A DNA stretch of 64,000 bases, taken from a bacterium. Its GTDB lineage: Bacteria; Bacteroidota; Ignavibacteria; Kapaibacteriales; UBA2268. The first letter of the stretch is position 1, and every line of letters begins with the position of its first letter. Position numbers and translations under genes: made by a program. The notes under the pieces are model-generated. The model searched no databases. It was not told the origin of the DNA and saw nothing but the letters and a program-made list of their open reading frames with translations. Below, piece by piece: positions 36,376-44,333 of the stretch. The stretch covers positions 16,077-80,076 of the forward strand of contig JANJTB010000018.1 of assembly GCA_024711295.1 (NCBI GenBank). The letters run 5' to 3'.

Positions 36376-36778
36376 CTATTTTATCTTCAATTTTAATCAA
36401 GCAATTTACTAAATCCTTTTCGATATCCTTACCCCATAATCTGATTACTTGCCAACCGTTTTTTAACAATTCATCATTTACTTCTATATCTCTCTGAATA
36501 TTACGTTCTATCTTTTGGTGCCAGAATTTAATATTGGTTTTATGTTCAATTTTCTTTTTATCCCAATCCTTACCATGCCAAAATTCACTATCACAAAAAA
36601 CTGCGATTTTATATTTTCTAAAAGTGAAATCAGGTTTTCCAATTACTGATCTATCATTTTTTCTATATCTTAAACCTTTCTTCCACATTTCTTTTGCAAG
36701 CATAATTTCGATCTTAGAACCTTTAGATTTAACTGCTTGCATATTTTTTCGTCTTTGCTCTTTAGTCAACTTATCCAT
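36347..36778 (-). CDS. vsr: Very-short-patch repair endonuclease Vsr
   Basis: Vsr nicks beside T-G mismatches left by deamination of 5-methylcytosine, and it often travels with C5 methylases. Motifs: MDKLTKEQRRKNMQAVKSKGSKIEIMLAKEMWKKGLRYRKN, IGKPDFTFRKYKIAVFCDSEFWHGKDW (Asp of the PDF motif and the FxDSxFWHG core), and KNGWQVIRLWGKDI. The frame opens at 36799; the Met at 36778 is preferred because it gives the normal MDKLTKEQR start. At 143 residues it is of family length. It is first of the three-gene operon. Confidence 0.93.
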   Translation of the reverse strand: MDKLTKEQRRKNMQAVKSKGSKIEIMLAKEMWKKGLRYRKNDRSVIGKPDFTFRKYKIAVFCDSEFWHGKDWDKKKIEHKTNIKFWHQKIERNIQRDIEVNDELLKNGWQVIRLWGKDIEKDLVNCLIKIEDKIDEAKGKNNT

Positions 36779-37129
36779 AGTAAAAAGTAAGTTTATCAAA
36801 GTTTGGTAGCAAAAGTAACTTACATGGTCAGATATATCATAACTATATAATTAAAATCAATTTATTACATATTTGTACAACTGACTTCTCGTATCTAAAC
36901 AATGCTCCATGTTAATTTTTATCCTACAGGATTTTCGATTACCAACTTGTACTGCGACGGTTCGCAGGGCTTTTTATTATTGCATCATGACTCTCTGTTC
37001 AGCATCTTGTGTGAAGTGAATACGCCTGTTAATAGAGTATTTTTTTCAGCCGATTACTACTCCACTAAACACTTTCAGACGTAAAAAATGTGAAACATTG
37101 GCTAGGCAATTTTAGAAGATGGTAATTGA
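36779..37129. other. Intergenic region upstream of the restriction operon
   Basis: About 350 bases. The first 120 are AT-rich and should hold the promoter of vsr. The remainder has a higher GC share and contains a 60-codon frame (36902-37084) without a recognisable domain or start signal. It may be a gene fragment; I see no RNA gene or repeat in it. Confidence 0.4.
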
Positions 37130-38068
37130 TTATTTGCAGTTCAAAAATTCCCTTATTATATAAAGGTCGAAATCTGTGTTATCCTGCATAGTCAGGTGTG
37201 CTGCACCTGGATTAATTCTGATAACAGCTTCTGCTACTTTACTGCGATATATACTCAGAGTTTCCTGAGTTACTTCGTCGTTCTCGCCGGCAATAAACAG
37301 TACAGGTACAGATATTTTGGATAAATCCTCCAGTTTGCTGTAATTCTTCAGAAATCCTGTAGCATTGAACTCGCTGGGACCCCACATATAGTTATACAAT
37401 TCAGTGCCGAGTCCGGCGAAAGTTTCGTTGATGTCATCGCTCCAAGGCAATTTTGACGATACATATCTTTCGTAGAAAAAAGTGACGGCATTTTGGTAAT
37501 CAGAGCTCGAGAAATCGCCTGATTGGGTGGCATTATTTATCGTAATCTGATGTTCCTGCGGCAGTTTAGATATCAAATATTCAGCATCTTTGGTCCAAAG
37601 CTCTGTACTGATAAGCGGACTGCTGAGAATCAATTTTGAAATATGCTCGGGATATTTCAAATAATATTCTACAGCGAGAAGGGCTCCCCACGACTGACCA
37701 TACAGAATGATTTTATCGGCATTAATTTCCTTCCTTACGGATTCCACCTGATTAACGAAGAAATCTATATCCAGCTTTTGCAAATCTAAATTTGCCTGAG
37801 ATTTACCGCAACCAATCTGGTCGAAGAACACTAATTTTCGATCTTTGCACATCTGTTCGAATGGTCTAAGATAGGCAGATGGGGCACCTGGACCGCCATG
37901 CAGAAAAACTATCGGCTCTTTTGCTCCGCTTCCAACAATTTTCATAAACATATCGTAGCCGTTAACTTTAATATAAGATTCTTTAGTCTGTGACTGCATA
38001 GCTGTTCCTTTGCGTGTAAGTAAATTCATTAGTAAAATTGCAATTACAAATGTATAAAATATCTTCAT
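37130..38068 (-). CDS. Proline iminopeptidase-like alpha/beta hydrolase
   Basis: A 312-residue member of the S33 family (proline iminopeptidase / tricorn-interacting factor type). The oxyanion motif is VFLHGGPGAPSAYLRPFE, the nucleophile elbow is LYGQSWGALLAVEYYLKYP, the acid is in LFIAGENDEVTQE, and His is in PGAAHLTMQD. The FFDQIGCGKSQ segment is typical of the family. The N-terminal 21 residues are hydrophobic (MKIFYTFVIAILLMNLLTRKG), so it may be exported. It lies downstream of a T9SS gene but behind a terminator, so it is probably transcribed alone. Confidence 0.87.
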   Translation of the reverse strand: MKIFYTFVIAILLMNLLTRKGTAMQSQTKESYIKVNGYDMFMKIVGSGAKEPIVFLHGGPGAPSAYLRPFEQMCKDRKLVFFDQIGCGKSQANLDLQKLDIDFFVNQVESVRKEINADKIILYGQSWGALLAVEYYLKYPEHISKLILSSPLISTELWTKDAEYLISKLPQEHQITINNATQSGDFSSSDYQNAVTFFYERYVSSKLPWSDDINETFAGLGTELYNYMWGPSEFNATGFLKNYSKLEDLSKISVPVLFIAGENDEVTQETLSIYRSKVAEAVIRINPGAAHLTMQDNTDFDLYIIREFLNCK

Positions 38069-38086
38069 AAATTTATCATGAAATTA

Positions 38087-38128
38087 TAAAAAAAAATCCC
38101 TGTATCTGAATATTCAAATACAGGGATT
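38087..38128 (-). terminator. Rho-independent terminator of the T9SS gene
   Basis: On the minus strand, AATCCCTGTATTTGA and TCAGATACAGGGATT form a long stem with a short loop and run straight into nine T residues. It lies 28 bases beyond the stop codon of the upstream T9SS gene. Confidence 0.92.
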
Positions 38129-38155
38129 TGTAGTTTTAAAAAAAACTAAATCTGA

Positions 38156-40219
38156 TTAACGAACAACGTTCAATAATTTGGTTTGAGTTTTGCCGTTAAC
38201 GTTGATTGAATAGTAGTAAGCGCCTGCAGGTAAATCATTAGTCAATACATTGTGAGTATTAAGACCTTGGTTTGAGCTACCTTCGAAAATAGTTTTAACC
38301 ATCTGACCCATAGCATTATGTAAGTTTACAGTTACATAAGCATCATTGTCGAGGTTGTAAGTAACTACAGCGAATTCTGAAGCAGGGTTTGGAGCGATAT
38401 CGTTAAGAGAGAAAGGTAAGTTTTCGAGAACTGAAGCACCTTTCAAGCCCTTAGGACGTTGAATAACTTCGTTATTAACAACTGTAGGGTTGCCTAAGTC
38501 TAATACAGCAACAAGAGCTGTAGTAAGAATACGGTCGCCTACAAGATTTTGTAAGAAATAAGGATATCCAAGTCTTAAGTTGCCTTCAGCAGTAAATTCC
38601 TGAGTGATATACTCAACGATAGGAACGTGGTTGATAGAAGGAACCATAGGAGGTATGTAAGTACCTTTGTTGTACCATTTATCTTGTGTAGCATTGAAAA
38701 CAGGTTTCCAGTCAGTTTCTGCAATATTGCGGTATCCAACAAAAATGTCAGTACATGCAATAGAGTCAATAACTGTAGAAGGGTTGTTCACAAGCATAGT
38801 TGGATTTTCTAAAACGCCAAGATTATCATCTGCATCAAAGCTTAAATATTTACAAACAACTGATTTACCATCTTTAGTAACAGCCGCTTGTAATTCTTGG
38901 TAACGTAAGTTTTCGTCCAAAGAGTCAACTGAAGTACCAGTAGGACCTAAGTAAGCTATTCTGAGTGGAGTGCCTCTAAACTCGCCAACTCTGCGGATAG
39001 GCAACCAGCTACCGTTTTTGTAACGTAATTCTGCAATGTGGCCTGTACCTACTGCATCTTGAGTAGAAGTACCAACATAAGAATACATACGGATGAACAT
39101 CGAAAATTCGTCAGGACCGTAAGCTACAGCATCCCAATCGGTATAAGGATATGCAAAGATGTATGGGTCGAGTGCTGCTGCATGATTCCAGTCAGCTAAG
39201 AAATCCTGGAATACTGAAAATGGCATTCTTGAAAAATCTGACCATGTTTTGCCATTGTCAGTAGATTTTGAGAATGCAGGTGTTCTTCTTTCAGGATCAT
39301 CAGGGAACATATTGAATACAAATGCATAAAGATTACCATCGCTGTCTGCACTCATTCTCAAAGGTGCATTCCATGATGATGTTAGTGAACCAGGATTACG
39401 GAATACACTTGGATCCCATTGTCTTGGAAGTTGTGATGAAGGATTTGGGAAATCATCAGTAAAGTCAATATATGCAAAACCATACGCACCATACTGGTAA
39501 CCTTCATTTAATGGTGAAAGTGAACCATAAGTATAGAAATGAGTTCCTTTTGAGCTTTCAACAGCAAACATTCTTTTGTTTGTTGTTCCCCATTGCTGAA
39601 CGCCACCGGGGTTGTTTTCTGTAGGAGCTTTTTCTTCGTATTCTTCGAAGTTATTCCAGCCAGTACCGTTATAGTACAAATAAGCATTACCTTCTGAATA
39701 ATATAAAGTATCATTTGGTGTAGGTCTTGGCTTGAACGGAGTGTAAGTGATTACAATTTTGAATTGTTCAGGGTCAGTAGCATTCTTAGGATTTAAAACA
39801 GCTACTGATGGGAAGAATGCCATTTGCTGTTTCTTGCCGTAAACTTTAGTTTTAGTCCAGTTTTGGCCATTATCGTTAGAAAAATGCAAATAAACATTAC
39901 AGTCTGCCCAACCATCTACTGATTCGCGGTCTGTAGTAACATAAACCAATGTGTTGCTCTTTGCTTCGTAAGCAAAAGGAGTAACTGTAGGCCATAAAGT
40001 GCTCCAGTAATATTCGAGGTCCGTATCCAATACCTTGAATGACATCTGAGGAGCAGGTGCATCATTGACTTTCACAGGAACAACGTCAGTCATTTTGATA
40101 CCAACGTTACGAAGGTCGAAATGCTGGTGTGGCTGCTCTGAGTATAATCCCTGTGTTCTGGCAAATATGCTCAAGGGAATCATCACTGCCAAAGCTACCA
40201 TTAAGTAAAACTTCTTCAT
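38156..40219 (-). CDS. Secreted sialidase/BNR-like protein with T9SS type A sorting domain
   Basis: The frame opens at 40264, but the Met at 40219 gives a clear signal peptide (MKKFYLMVALAVMIPLSIFA), leaving 687 residues. The body has BNR/sialidase-type pieces (HFSNDNGQNWTKT, FSKSTDNGKTWSDF) that imply a propeller. The sorting domain begins near LNDIAPNPASEFAVVTYNLDN and ends AGAYYYSINVNGKTQTKLLNVVR. Codon use is a little richer in GC than the other T9SS genes, suggesting high expression. No catalytic residues of a sialidase can be assigned with confidence. Confidence 0.85.
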   Translation of the reverse strand: MKKFYLMVALAVMIPLSIFARTQGLYSEQPHQHFDLRNVGIKMTDVVPVKVNDAPAPQMSFKVLDTDLEYYWSTLWPTVTPFAYEAKSNTLVYVTTDRESVDGWADCNVYLHFSNDNGQNWTKTKVYGKKQQMAFFPSVAVLNPKNATDPEQFKIVITYTPFKPRPTPNDTLYYSEGNAYLYYNGTGWNNFEEYEEKAPTENNPGGVQQWGTTNKRMFAVESSKGTHFYTYGSLSPLNEGYQYGAYGFAYIDFTDDFPNPSSQLPRQWDPSVFRNPGSLTSSWNAPLRMSADSDGNLYAFVFNMFPDDPERRTPAFSKSTDNGKTWSDFSRMPFSVFQDFLADWNHAAALDPYIFAYPYTDWDAVAYGPDEFSMFIRMYSYVGTSTQDAVGTGHIAELRYKNGSWLPIRRVGEFRGTPLRIAYLGPTGTSVDSLDENLRYQELQAAVTKDGKSVVCKYLSFDADDNLGVLENPTMLVNNPSTVIDSIACTDIFVGYRNIAETDWKPVFNATQDKWYNKGTYIPPMVPSINHVPIVEYITQEFTAEGNLRLGYPYFLQNLVGDRILTTALVAVLDLGNPTVVNNEVIQRPKGLKGASVLENLPFSLNDIAPNPASEFAVVTYNLDNDAYVTVNLHNAMGQMVKTIFEGSSNQGLNTHNVLTNDLPAGAYYYSINVNGKTQTKLLNVVR

Positions 40220-40458
40220 TTGAAATTCTCCAAATTTTGAAAAAAAAATATAAATTAACAACAAATTAACTTTTTACAAATCTGTCAATTTTAGAATAAC
40301 AAAGTTAATGCGTTTTTCAGTAATAAAAAAAATATTTTTCAATTTTTCTTACTACATATAGACAAATCAAACTACAAAAAAGTTACAAATATATTTTTTT
40401 AATAATTGATTTAACTCCAATTCGTAAATATAAATGATTTTGTGCAATTTACAAATTT

Positions 40459-41562
40459 GTGGAGAAAATTTTGCAAACAGATAAAAATCAAATAATTAGC
40501 GAATTAAATAAAATTTCCGACAAAGACCTTGGGCTTACCTTTGGTGAGCTCGAAGCCGTCAAAAGTGTTATTGTTACTGACTCAGCAGTGCAGGTGGCGG
40601 TCGAGCTTATCCAACCAATACAATGGATTTATTCTGATATCAAATCTCAGATTAAAAATAAACTAAATGAATTGGCACCCGACCACATCCACGAAATTTT
40701 TATTGATGAGAAAAATACTCCTAATACCGGCAGAAATGAACTTGCAGGCGTTAAGAATATTATCGCCGTAGCATCAGGCAAAGGTGGCGTAGGCAAATCA
40801 TCAATCACCTCTAACCTTGCCGCAGGACTATCTCTCAGCGGTGCAAAGGTTGGTATAATTGACGGCGATGTTTACGGACCAAGCCAACCAACCATGTACG
40901 GTGTTACCGACGAAAGACTACAGGTGACATCACTCCCCGATGGCAGCCAGATGGCTGTACCTGTTGAGCAGTACGGAATCAAGATTGCTTCGATGGGATT
41001 TGTTATCAATCGCGACGAAGCAGCTATCGTAAGAGGTCCAATGCTTGCAGGTTACTTCTCAATGCTGTTTGAACAGGTAGCATGGGGCGATCTTGACTTC
41101 CTAGTGTTTGACCTGCCCCCCGGCACAGGCGACATTCAGCTGACTCTGACACAGAAAATTCCGCTTACCGGAGCAGTGGTAGTTACTACACCTCAGGAAA
41201 TTTCTCTCGCTGATGTAAGAAGAAGCATCACGATGTTTAACCGCGTGAAAGTTGATGTTATCGGCATAGTCGAAAATATGAGCTATTTCACACCAGATGA
41301 TATGCCTGATAAGAAATATTATATATTCGGCGAAGGAGGTGGAAAAGCCATTGCAAAAGAATTTGGAGTTGACCTGCTGGGGCAGGTGCCGCTAAATATC
41401 GCAATGCGAGAGGGCAATGATGGCGGTATGCCTGTTGTGCTCTCGAAAGATGGCGGTAATCAGAAAGAAATTCTCAAAGATATTACTTTGAAAGTAGTTT
41501 CAGGTATCCGAAAAATTAATTACGAAAAAAGCAAGATTGCTGCACCTACAATAGAGTTATAA
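40459..41562 (+). CDS. mrp: Mrp/ApbC-family iron-sulfur cluster carrier ATPase
   Basis: A P-loop ATPase that carries and inserts Fe-S clusters. An N-terminal MIP18-like domain (about 1-90) precedes the ATPase with SGKGGVGKSSITSNLAAGL (deviant Walker A), GIIDGDVYGPSQP, VRGPMLAGYFSMLFEQVAWGDLDFLVFDLPPGTGD and VENMSYF. The usual CxxC after VENMS is missing (YFTPDDMPDKKYYIFG instead), which may affect cluster binding. The frame opens with GTG at 40459; TTG at 40471 with GGAG just before it is a possible alternative start. It overlaps nifU-type by one base. Confidence 0.9.
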   Translation: MEKILQTDKNQIISELNKISDKDLGLTFGELEAVKSVIVTDSAVQVAVELIQPIQWIYSDIKSQIKNKLNELAPDHIHEIFIDEKNTPNTGRNELAGVKNIIAVASGKGGVGKSSITSNLAAGLSLSGAKVGIIDGDVYGPSQPTMYGVTDERLQVTSLPDGSQMAVPVEQYGIKIASMGFVINRDEAAIVRGPMLAGYFSMLFEQVAWGDLDFLVFDLPPGTGDIQLTLTQKIPLTGAVVVTTPQEISLADVRRSITMFNRVKVDVIGIVENMSYFTPDDMPDKKYYIFGEGGGKAIAKEFGVDLLGQVPLNIAMREGNDGGMPVVLSKDGGNQKEILKDITLKVVSGIRKINYEKSKIAAPTIEL

Positions 41563-41798
41563 TGAGCTTATCAATCGAGCACAGAGTAAATGAAATACTT
41601 GACAATCTGCGTCCCTATCTTCAGGAAGATGATGGGGACGTGGAGTATGTCCGATTCGAAGAAGATACACGAACTCTGGTGCTGAGATTTTTGGGTAACT
41701 GCGACGGCTGCCCCCTATCGATGATGACACTCCGAGGCGGTATAGAGCGATTCATACTCAAAGATATACCCGAAGTAAGAAGAGTAGAAAAAGAATAA
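41562..41798 (+). CDS. NifU C-terminal-domain protein
   Basis: A 78-residue protein equal to the NifU C-terminal (Nfu) domain: VNEILDNLRPYLQEDDGDVEYVRF, then GNCDGCPLSMMTLRGGIERFI with the CxxC that holds a transient Fe-S cluster. Its start overlaps the mrp stop (TAATG), so mrp and this gene form an Fe-S assembly pair. The Nfu scaffold may supply the CxxC chemistry missing in the neighbouring Mrp protein; that link is inference. Confidence 0.93.
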   Translation: MSLSIEHRVNEILDNLRPYLQEDDGDVEYVRFEEDTRTLVLRFLGNCDGCPLSMMTLRGGIERFILKDIPEVRRVEKE

Positions 41799-41820
41799 TT
41801 TTTATTATTTAAAAAAAATG

Positions 41821-41852
41821 TTTTGCCATTTCACAAAATAGTATTACTTTTG
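41821..41852 (+). promoter_or_regulatory. Bacteroidota-type promoter of tRNA-Val
   Basis: TTTTG (41821-41825) and TACTTTTG (41845-41852) are 19 bases apart and match the -33 and -7 consensus (TTTG / TAnnTTTG). The tRNA begins 12 bases later. This is the clearest promoter in the window and supports the phylum assignment. Confidence 0.8.
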
Positions 41853-41864
41853 TAATCTCTAAAA

Positions 41865-41942
41865 GGGGATGTAGCTCAGTTGGTCTAGAGCACCTGCCTT
41901 ACAAGCAGGGGGTCGGGGGTTCGACTCCCTCCGTCCCCACCA
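41865..41942 (+). tRNA. tRNA-Val (anticodon TAC), CCA encoded
   Basis: The cloverleaf is clear: acceptor GGGGATG pairs with CGTCCCC; D arm GCTC..GAGC; anticodon arm CCTGC, loop CTTACAA with TAC, GCAGG; T arm GGGGG TTCGACT CCCTC. Discriminator A (41939) is followed by genome-encoded CCA. It lies between a consensus promoter and a strong terminator, so it is a single-gene unit. Confidence 0.97.
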
Positions 41943-41950
41943 AGAAAAGC

Positions 41951-41983
41951 GAAAGGCTGTGATTGATTTCACAGCCTTTTTTC
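41951..41983 (+). terminator. Rho-independent terminator of tRNA-Val
   Basis: AAAGGCTGTGA and TCACAGCCTTT form an 11-bp stem with a TTGATT loop, ending in TTTTTT. Confidence 0.93.
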
Positions 41984-42066
41984 GTTAGTATTGATGACAA
42001 ACTTAGCTGCAAGATGGTTTTTCAATTTCATACAAAAAAATAATTGGTTGCAACAAAGCAAAGGTG

Positions 42067-42822
42067 TTATTTCTTTTTTAATTCAATCGTTCCCTTATCC
42101 GAACTGGAGTCAGACCATGTTCCAGAAATCTTATTATCACTTAATGTGGTTGTATATTGGCAGTTTAGGTTAGCACTTCCTTTCTTGATATACTCAACTT
42201 CTTTAAAGGTAAAATGCGTATCTGTAAATTTTCCTACGATTTTATGCACTGAGTTTAAAGATGGCCAATTAATTTCTCCTTCCACTCTTCCTGAAGATTG
42301 ATTATAGGAAACAATTTTCACAGTTGCAGGCCATGTCTTGCCAGACTTTGAAGATATAGCTTTACCGGTAAAAACGGAACCGGTAAAAGCATTTTGAGGT
42401 TCAGCTGTTTCATCATCATTTTTCTTGTTAAATTCAATTGTTCCAATATCAGAATTTGGGTCAGACCAAGTGCCTGATACTTTGTTACCGCTGATTATTG
42501 TTGAATATTGGCAGTTTAGGTTAGCTTTCCCTTTTTTAATATAATCTACTTCTTTAAAAGTAAATAGTGAATCTGTCAATTTTCCTACTATTTTATGAAC
42601 CGATTTCAAGGAAGGCCACTCTATTTCTCCTTCCACTTTACCTGAAGAATGGTTATAAGAATTAATTTTCACAATGACAGGCCAGGACTTTCCGGATTTT
42701 GATGATATTGCTTTACCGGAAAATACAGAACCTGTAAAATCATTAGCACATCCGATGCTAAAACTAAAAAAAATTACTAATGCTATTACTAAACAATTAA
42801 TGTAAAATGACTTCTTTCCCAT
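42067..42822 (-). CDS. Lipoprotein made of two near-identical domains
   Basis: A 251-residue protein with a lipobox-like signal end (FFSFSIGC). The mature part is a domain of about 105 residues present twice (about 29-132 and 147-251). Both copies contain FTGSVF-GKAISSKSGK-WP, VKI-SYN-SSG-VEGEI-WPSL, SVHKIVGK-TD, FTFKEV-YIKKG-ANLNCQY and KISGTWSD-SSD-GTIE. They are about 75-80% identical by eye, so the duplication is recent. The pattern suggests a beta-barrel or lipocalin-like sheet. I do not know the family. Confidence 0.75.
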   Translation of the reverse strand: MGKKSFYINCLVIALVIFFSFSIGCANDFTGSVFSGKAISSKSGKSWPVIVKINSYNHSSGKVEGEIEWPSLKSVHKIVGKLTDSLFTFKEVDYIKKGKANLNCQYSTIISGNKVSGTWSDPNSDIGTIEFNKKNDDETAEPQNAFTGSVFTGKAISSKSGKTWPATVKIVSYNQSSGRVEGEINWPSLNSVHKIVGKFTDTHFTFKEVEYIKKGSANLNCQYTTTLSDNKISGTWSDSSSDKGTIELKKK

Positions 42823-42970
42823 TTAGTGTCCTCCAAATAATTATTTAACCAACAAGATTATTTATGATTTTTTTCTACAAATCTATAATGAATATTAAAT
42901 TTTTACATATTTATTCCATCAGCCTATTTAGCAGAAAAATGTATCTTCTTGTTTTTTTTACATGTTACAC

Positions 42971-43019
42971 AACTTATCTCCAAATTCTCGATAAATGGAT
43001 TTACAAAAATAAGAAAAAA
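42971..43019. repeat. Left copy of an island-flanking direct repeat
   Basis: ACTTATCTCCAAATTCTCGA, then TAAATGGATTTACAAAAATAA, then GAAAAAA. About 80% identical to 47441-47490 in the same orientation. It ends just where the homology to an antiporter begins. Confidence 0.65.
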
Positions 43020-43591
43020 TTATCCTGATTGCAAAGAGAAAATCTAAGCTGATTTTTGTAAGCAGACCTATAACTGTATTTATAACTCTGTTACCTTTCA
43101 GAAAAATGTCATTCAGAGATAAAACATTTATTTCATGGGTAGGATTAAGAGGAGCGGTACCGATTATTTTCGCTATTTTACCATTAGCCGAAAATATTCC
43201 TAATGCCAAGCTGATATTCAACATCGTATTTTTTTGCACCCTGATATCACTACTGCTACAGGGTACTACGTTGCCACTTATGGCTAAATGGCTGAAGTTA
43301 TCAGAGGATAGTCTAAAAATTAATAAGTTAAAAGAATTTGATGTTGATTTTTCAAATGATATCAAATCTATAACCTCCGAAATCGAAATATGCTCCAAAA
43401 TTCTTTCTAAAGGTAATAGATTAATGGATTTGAGTTTGCCCGACAAAACTCTGGCTGTAATGGTGAAAAGAAACAACAGCTACTTTGTTCCAACAGGCAA
43501 AACCGAGTTGCTCGAAAAAGATATCCTGCTGATTATTACAGACAATCAAGAAGCTCTGATCGAAACTTATCAAAATTTAGGCTTAAATTGA
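43013..43591 (+). pseudogene. C-terminal fragment of a CPA1-type cation/proton antiporter
   Basis: Homology is visible from base 43013 (ILILIAKRKSKLIFVSRPITVFITLLPFR, then SFRDKTFISWVGLRGAVPIIFAILPL), a late membrane portion of NhaP2/CvrA-type antiporters. It continues through the last membrane helix into a TrkA-C-like cytosolic domain (LPDKTLAVMVKRNNSYFVPTGKTELLEKDILLIITDN). The first two thirds of the transporter are missing and a stop (TAA at 43010) lies just upstream. An ATG at 43106 could start a 161-residue product but it would lack most helices. Best read as a truncated gene. Confidence 0.8.
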
Positions 43592-43600
43592 GAAGATTAA

Positions 43601-44065
43601 TTAATTGTTAATTTTTTCGTGTAATCGAAAATGAATTAGTAGTTTACTCAACTGCTCCTTGCTTGTATTATATGTGCCTATTCTAAGATGTTCTATTCCT
43701 TTTGGGTGCTCATAAGTAAGATAGTAAACTGATGCTCTGCTACTACCCAAACTTCCGACCGCTATAACTTTTTCATTTTGGATTTCTGTCCATTTATAAA
43801 ATGGTGTCGAGATAGTCTGAATACCCGTCTTATTTATTATTATTTGTGGCACTTCCATTATTGCATTTAGGAACTCTCTCAGTTGCCAGTAGCTATAATA
43901 TGCTCCTAATGACAAAATTACAACACCAACAAAACTAAATCCCAAAAATTTAACAATCAGTCCCAGCATGAATACCAAAGTCAGTGTTAATAATGCTGTT
44001 TTCCACTTAGAGTAGTAAATTATTATCTCGTTTTGAATTGTTGATTTATCATGCAGACTGTTCAT
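43601..44065 (-). CDS. Membrane protein of unknown function with possible PH-like domain
   Basis: A 154-residue protein with two adjacent hydrophobic segments (about 23-41 and 43-57: TALLTLTLVFMLGLIVKFLG, FVGVVILSLGAYYSYWQL). After these comes a beta-rich region (IIINKTGIQTISTPFYKWTEIQNEKVIAVGS, VYYLTYEHPKGIEHLRIGTY) and a final helix. This layout recalls YcxB/STM3941-type small membrane proteins with a bacterial PH domain. No neighbour explains its role; it is in the variable island and could be carried cargo. Confidence 0.6.
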   Translation of the reverse strand: MNSLHDKSTIQNEIIIYYSKWKTALLTLTLVFMLGLIVKFLGFSFVGVVILSLGAYYSYWQLREFLNAIMEVPQIIINKTGIQTISTPFYKWTEIQNEKVIAVGSLGSSRASVYYLTYEHPKGIEHLRIGTYNTSKEQLSKLLIHFRLHEKINN

Positions 44066-44333
44066 TACTACCTTATAAAAATTAATAGTATCATCTGAAA
44101 ACTAAAAAGACCTATTAATGAAATTAATATTGATTTTAACAAGCCAAAACGTTGAGTATTCTTAATACTAAATTGCAATGGCAGACTGAACTGCTTAGAG
44201 TAAGTAAAAAGAGTAGTTACCTGTCCACCGACACGAAAGTTTGAGCTTGAGAAATGTTCAATTAACCACTTCACCCACCATTGAGCCAAACGCCTGTTAC
44301 AAGCTGCCCTTCTTTCCATTGTTTGTTTAGTCT
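44066..44333. other. Spacer between two island genes
   Basis: An 83-codon minus-strand frame fills this gap (44068-44319), but its translation, including AACNRRLAQWWVKW and LPLQFSIKNTQRFG, looks like the peptides produced by chance from non-coding cassette spacers rather than a protein domain. GCCAAAACG and GCCAAACGC occur near its two ends as direct repeats. I treat it as non-coding spacer DNA of the island. Confidence 0.4.

Noticed and set aside
36902..37084. 60-codon frame upstream of vsr
   Set aside because: No start signal, domain or operon partner; could be a fragment but cannot be supported as a gene.
44068..44319. 83-codon frame between island genes
   Set aside because: The peptide looks like translated spacer DNA and has no recognisable fold; kept as spacer only.
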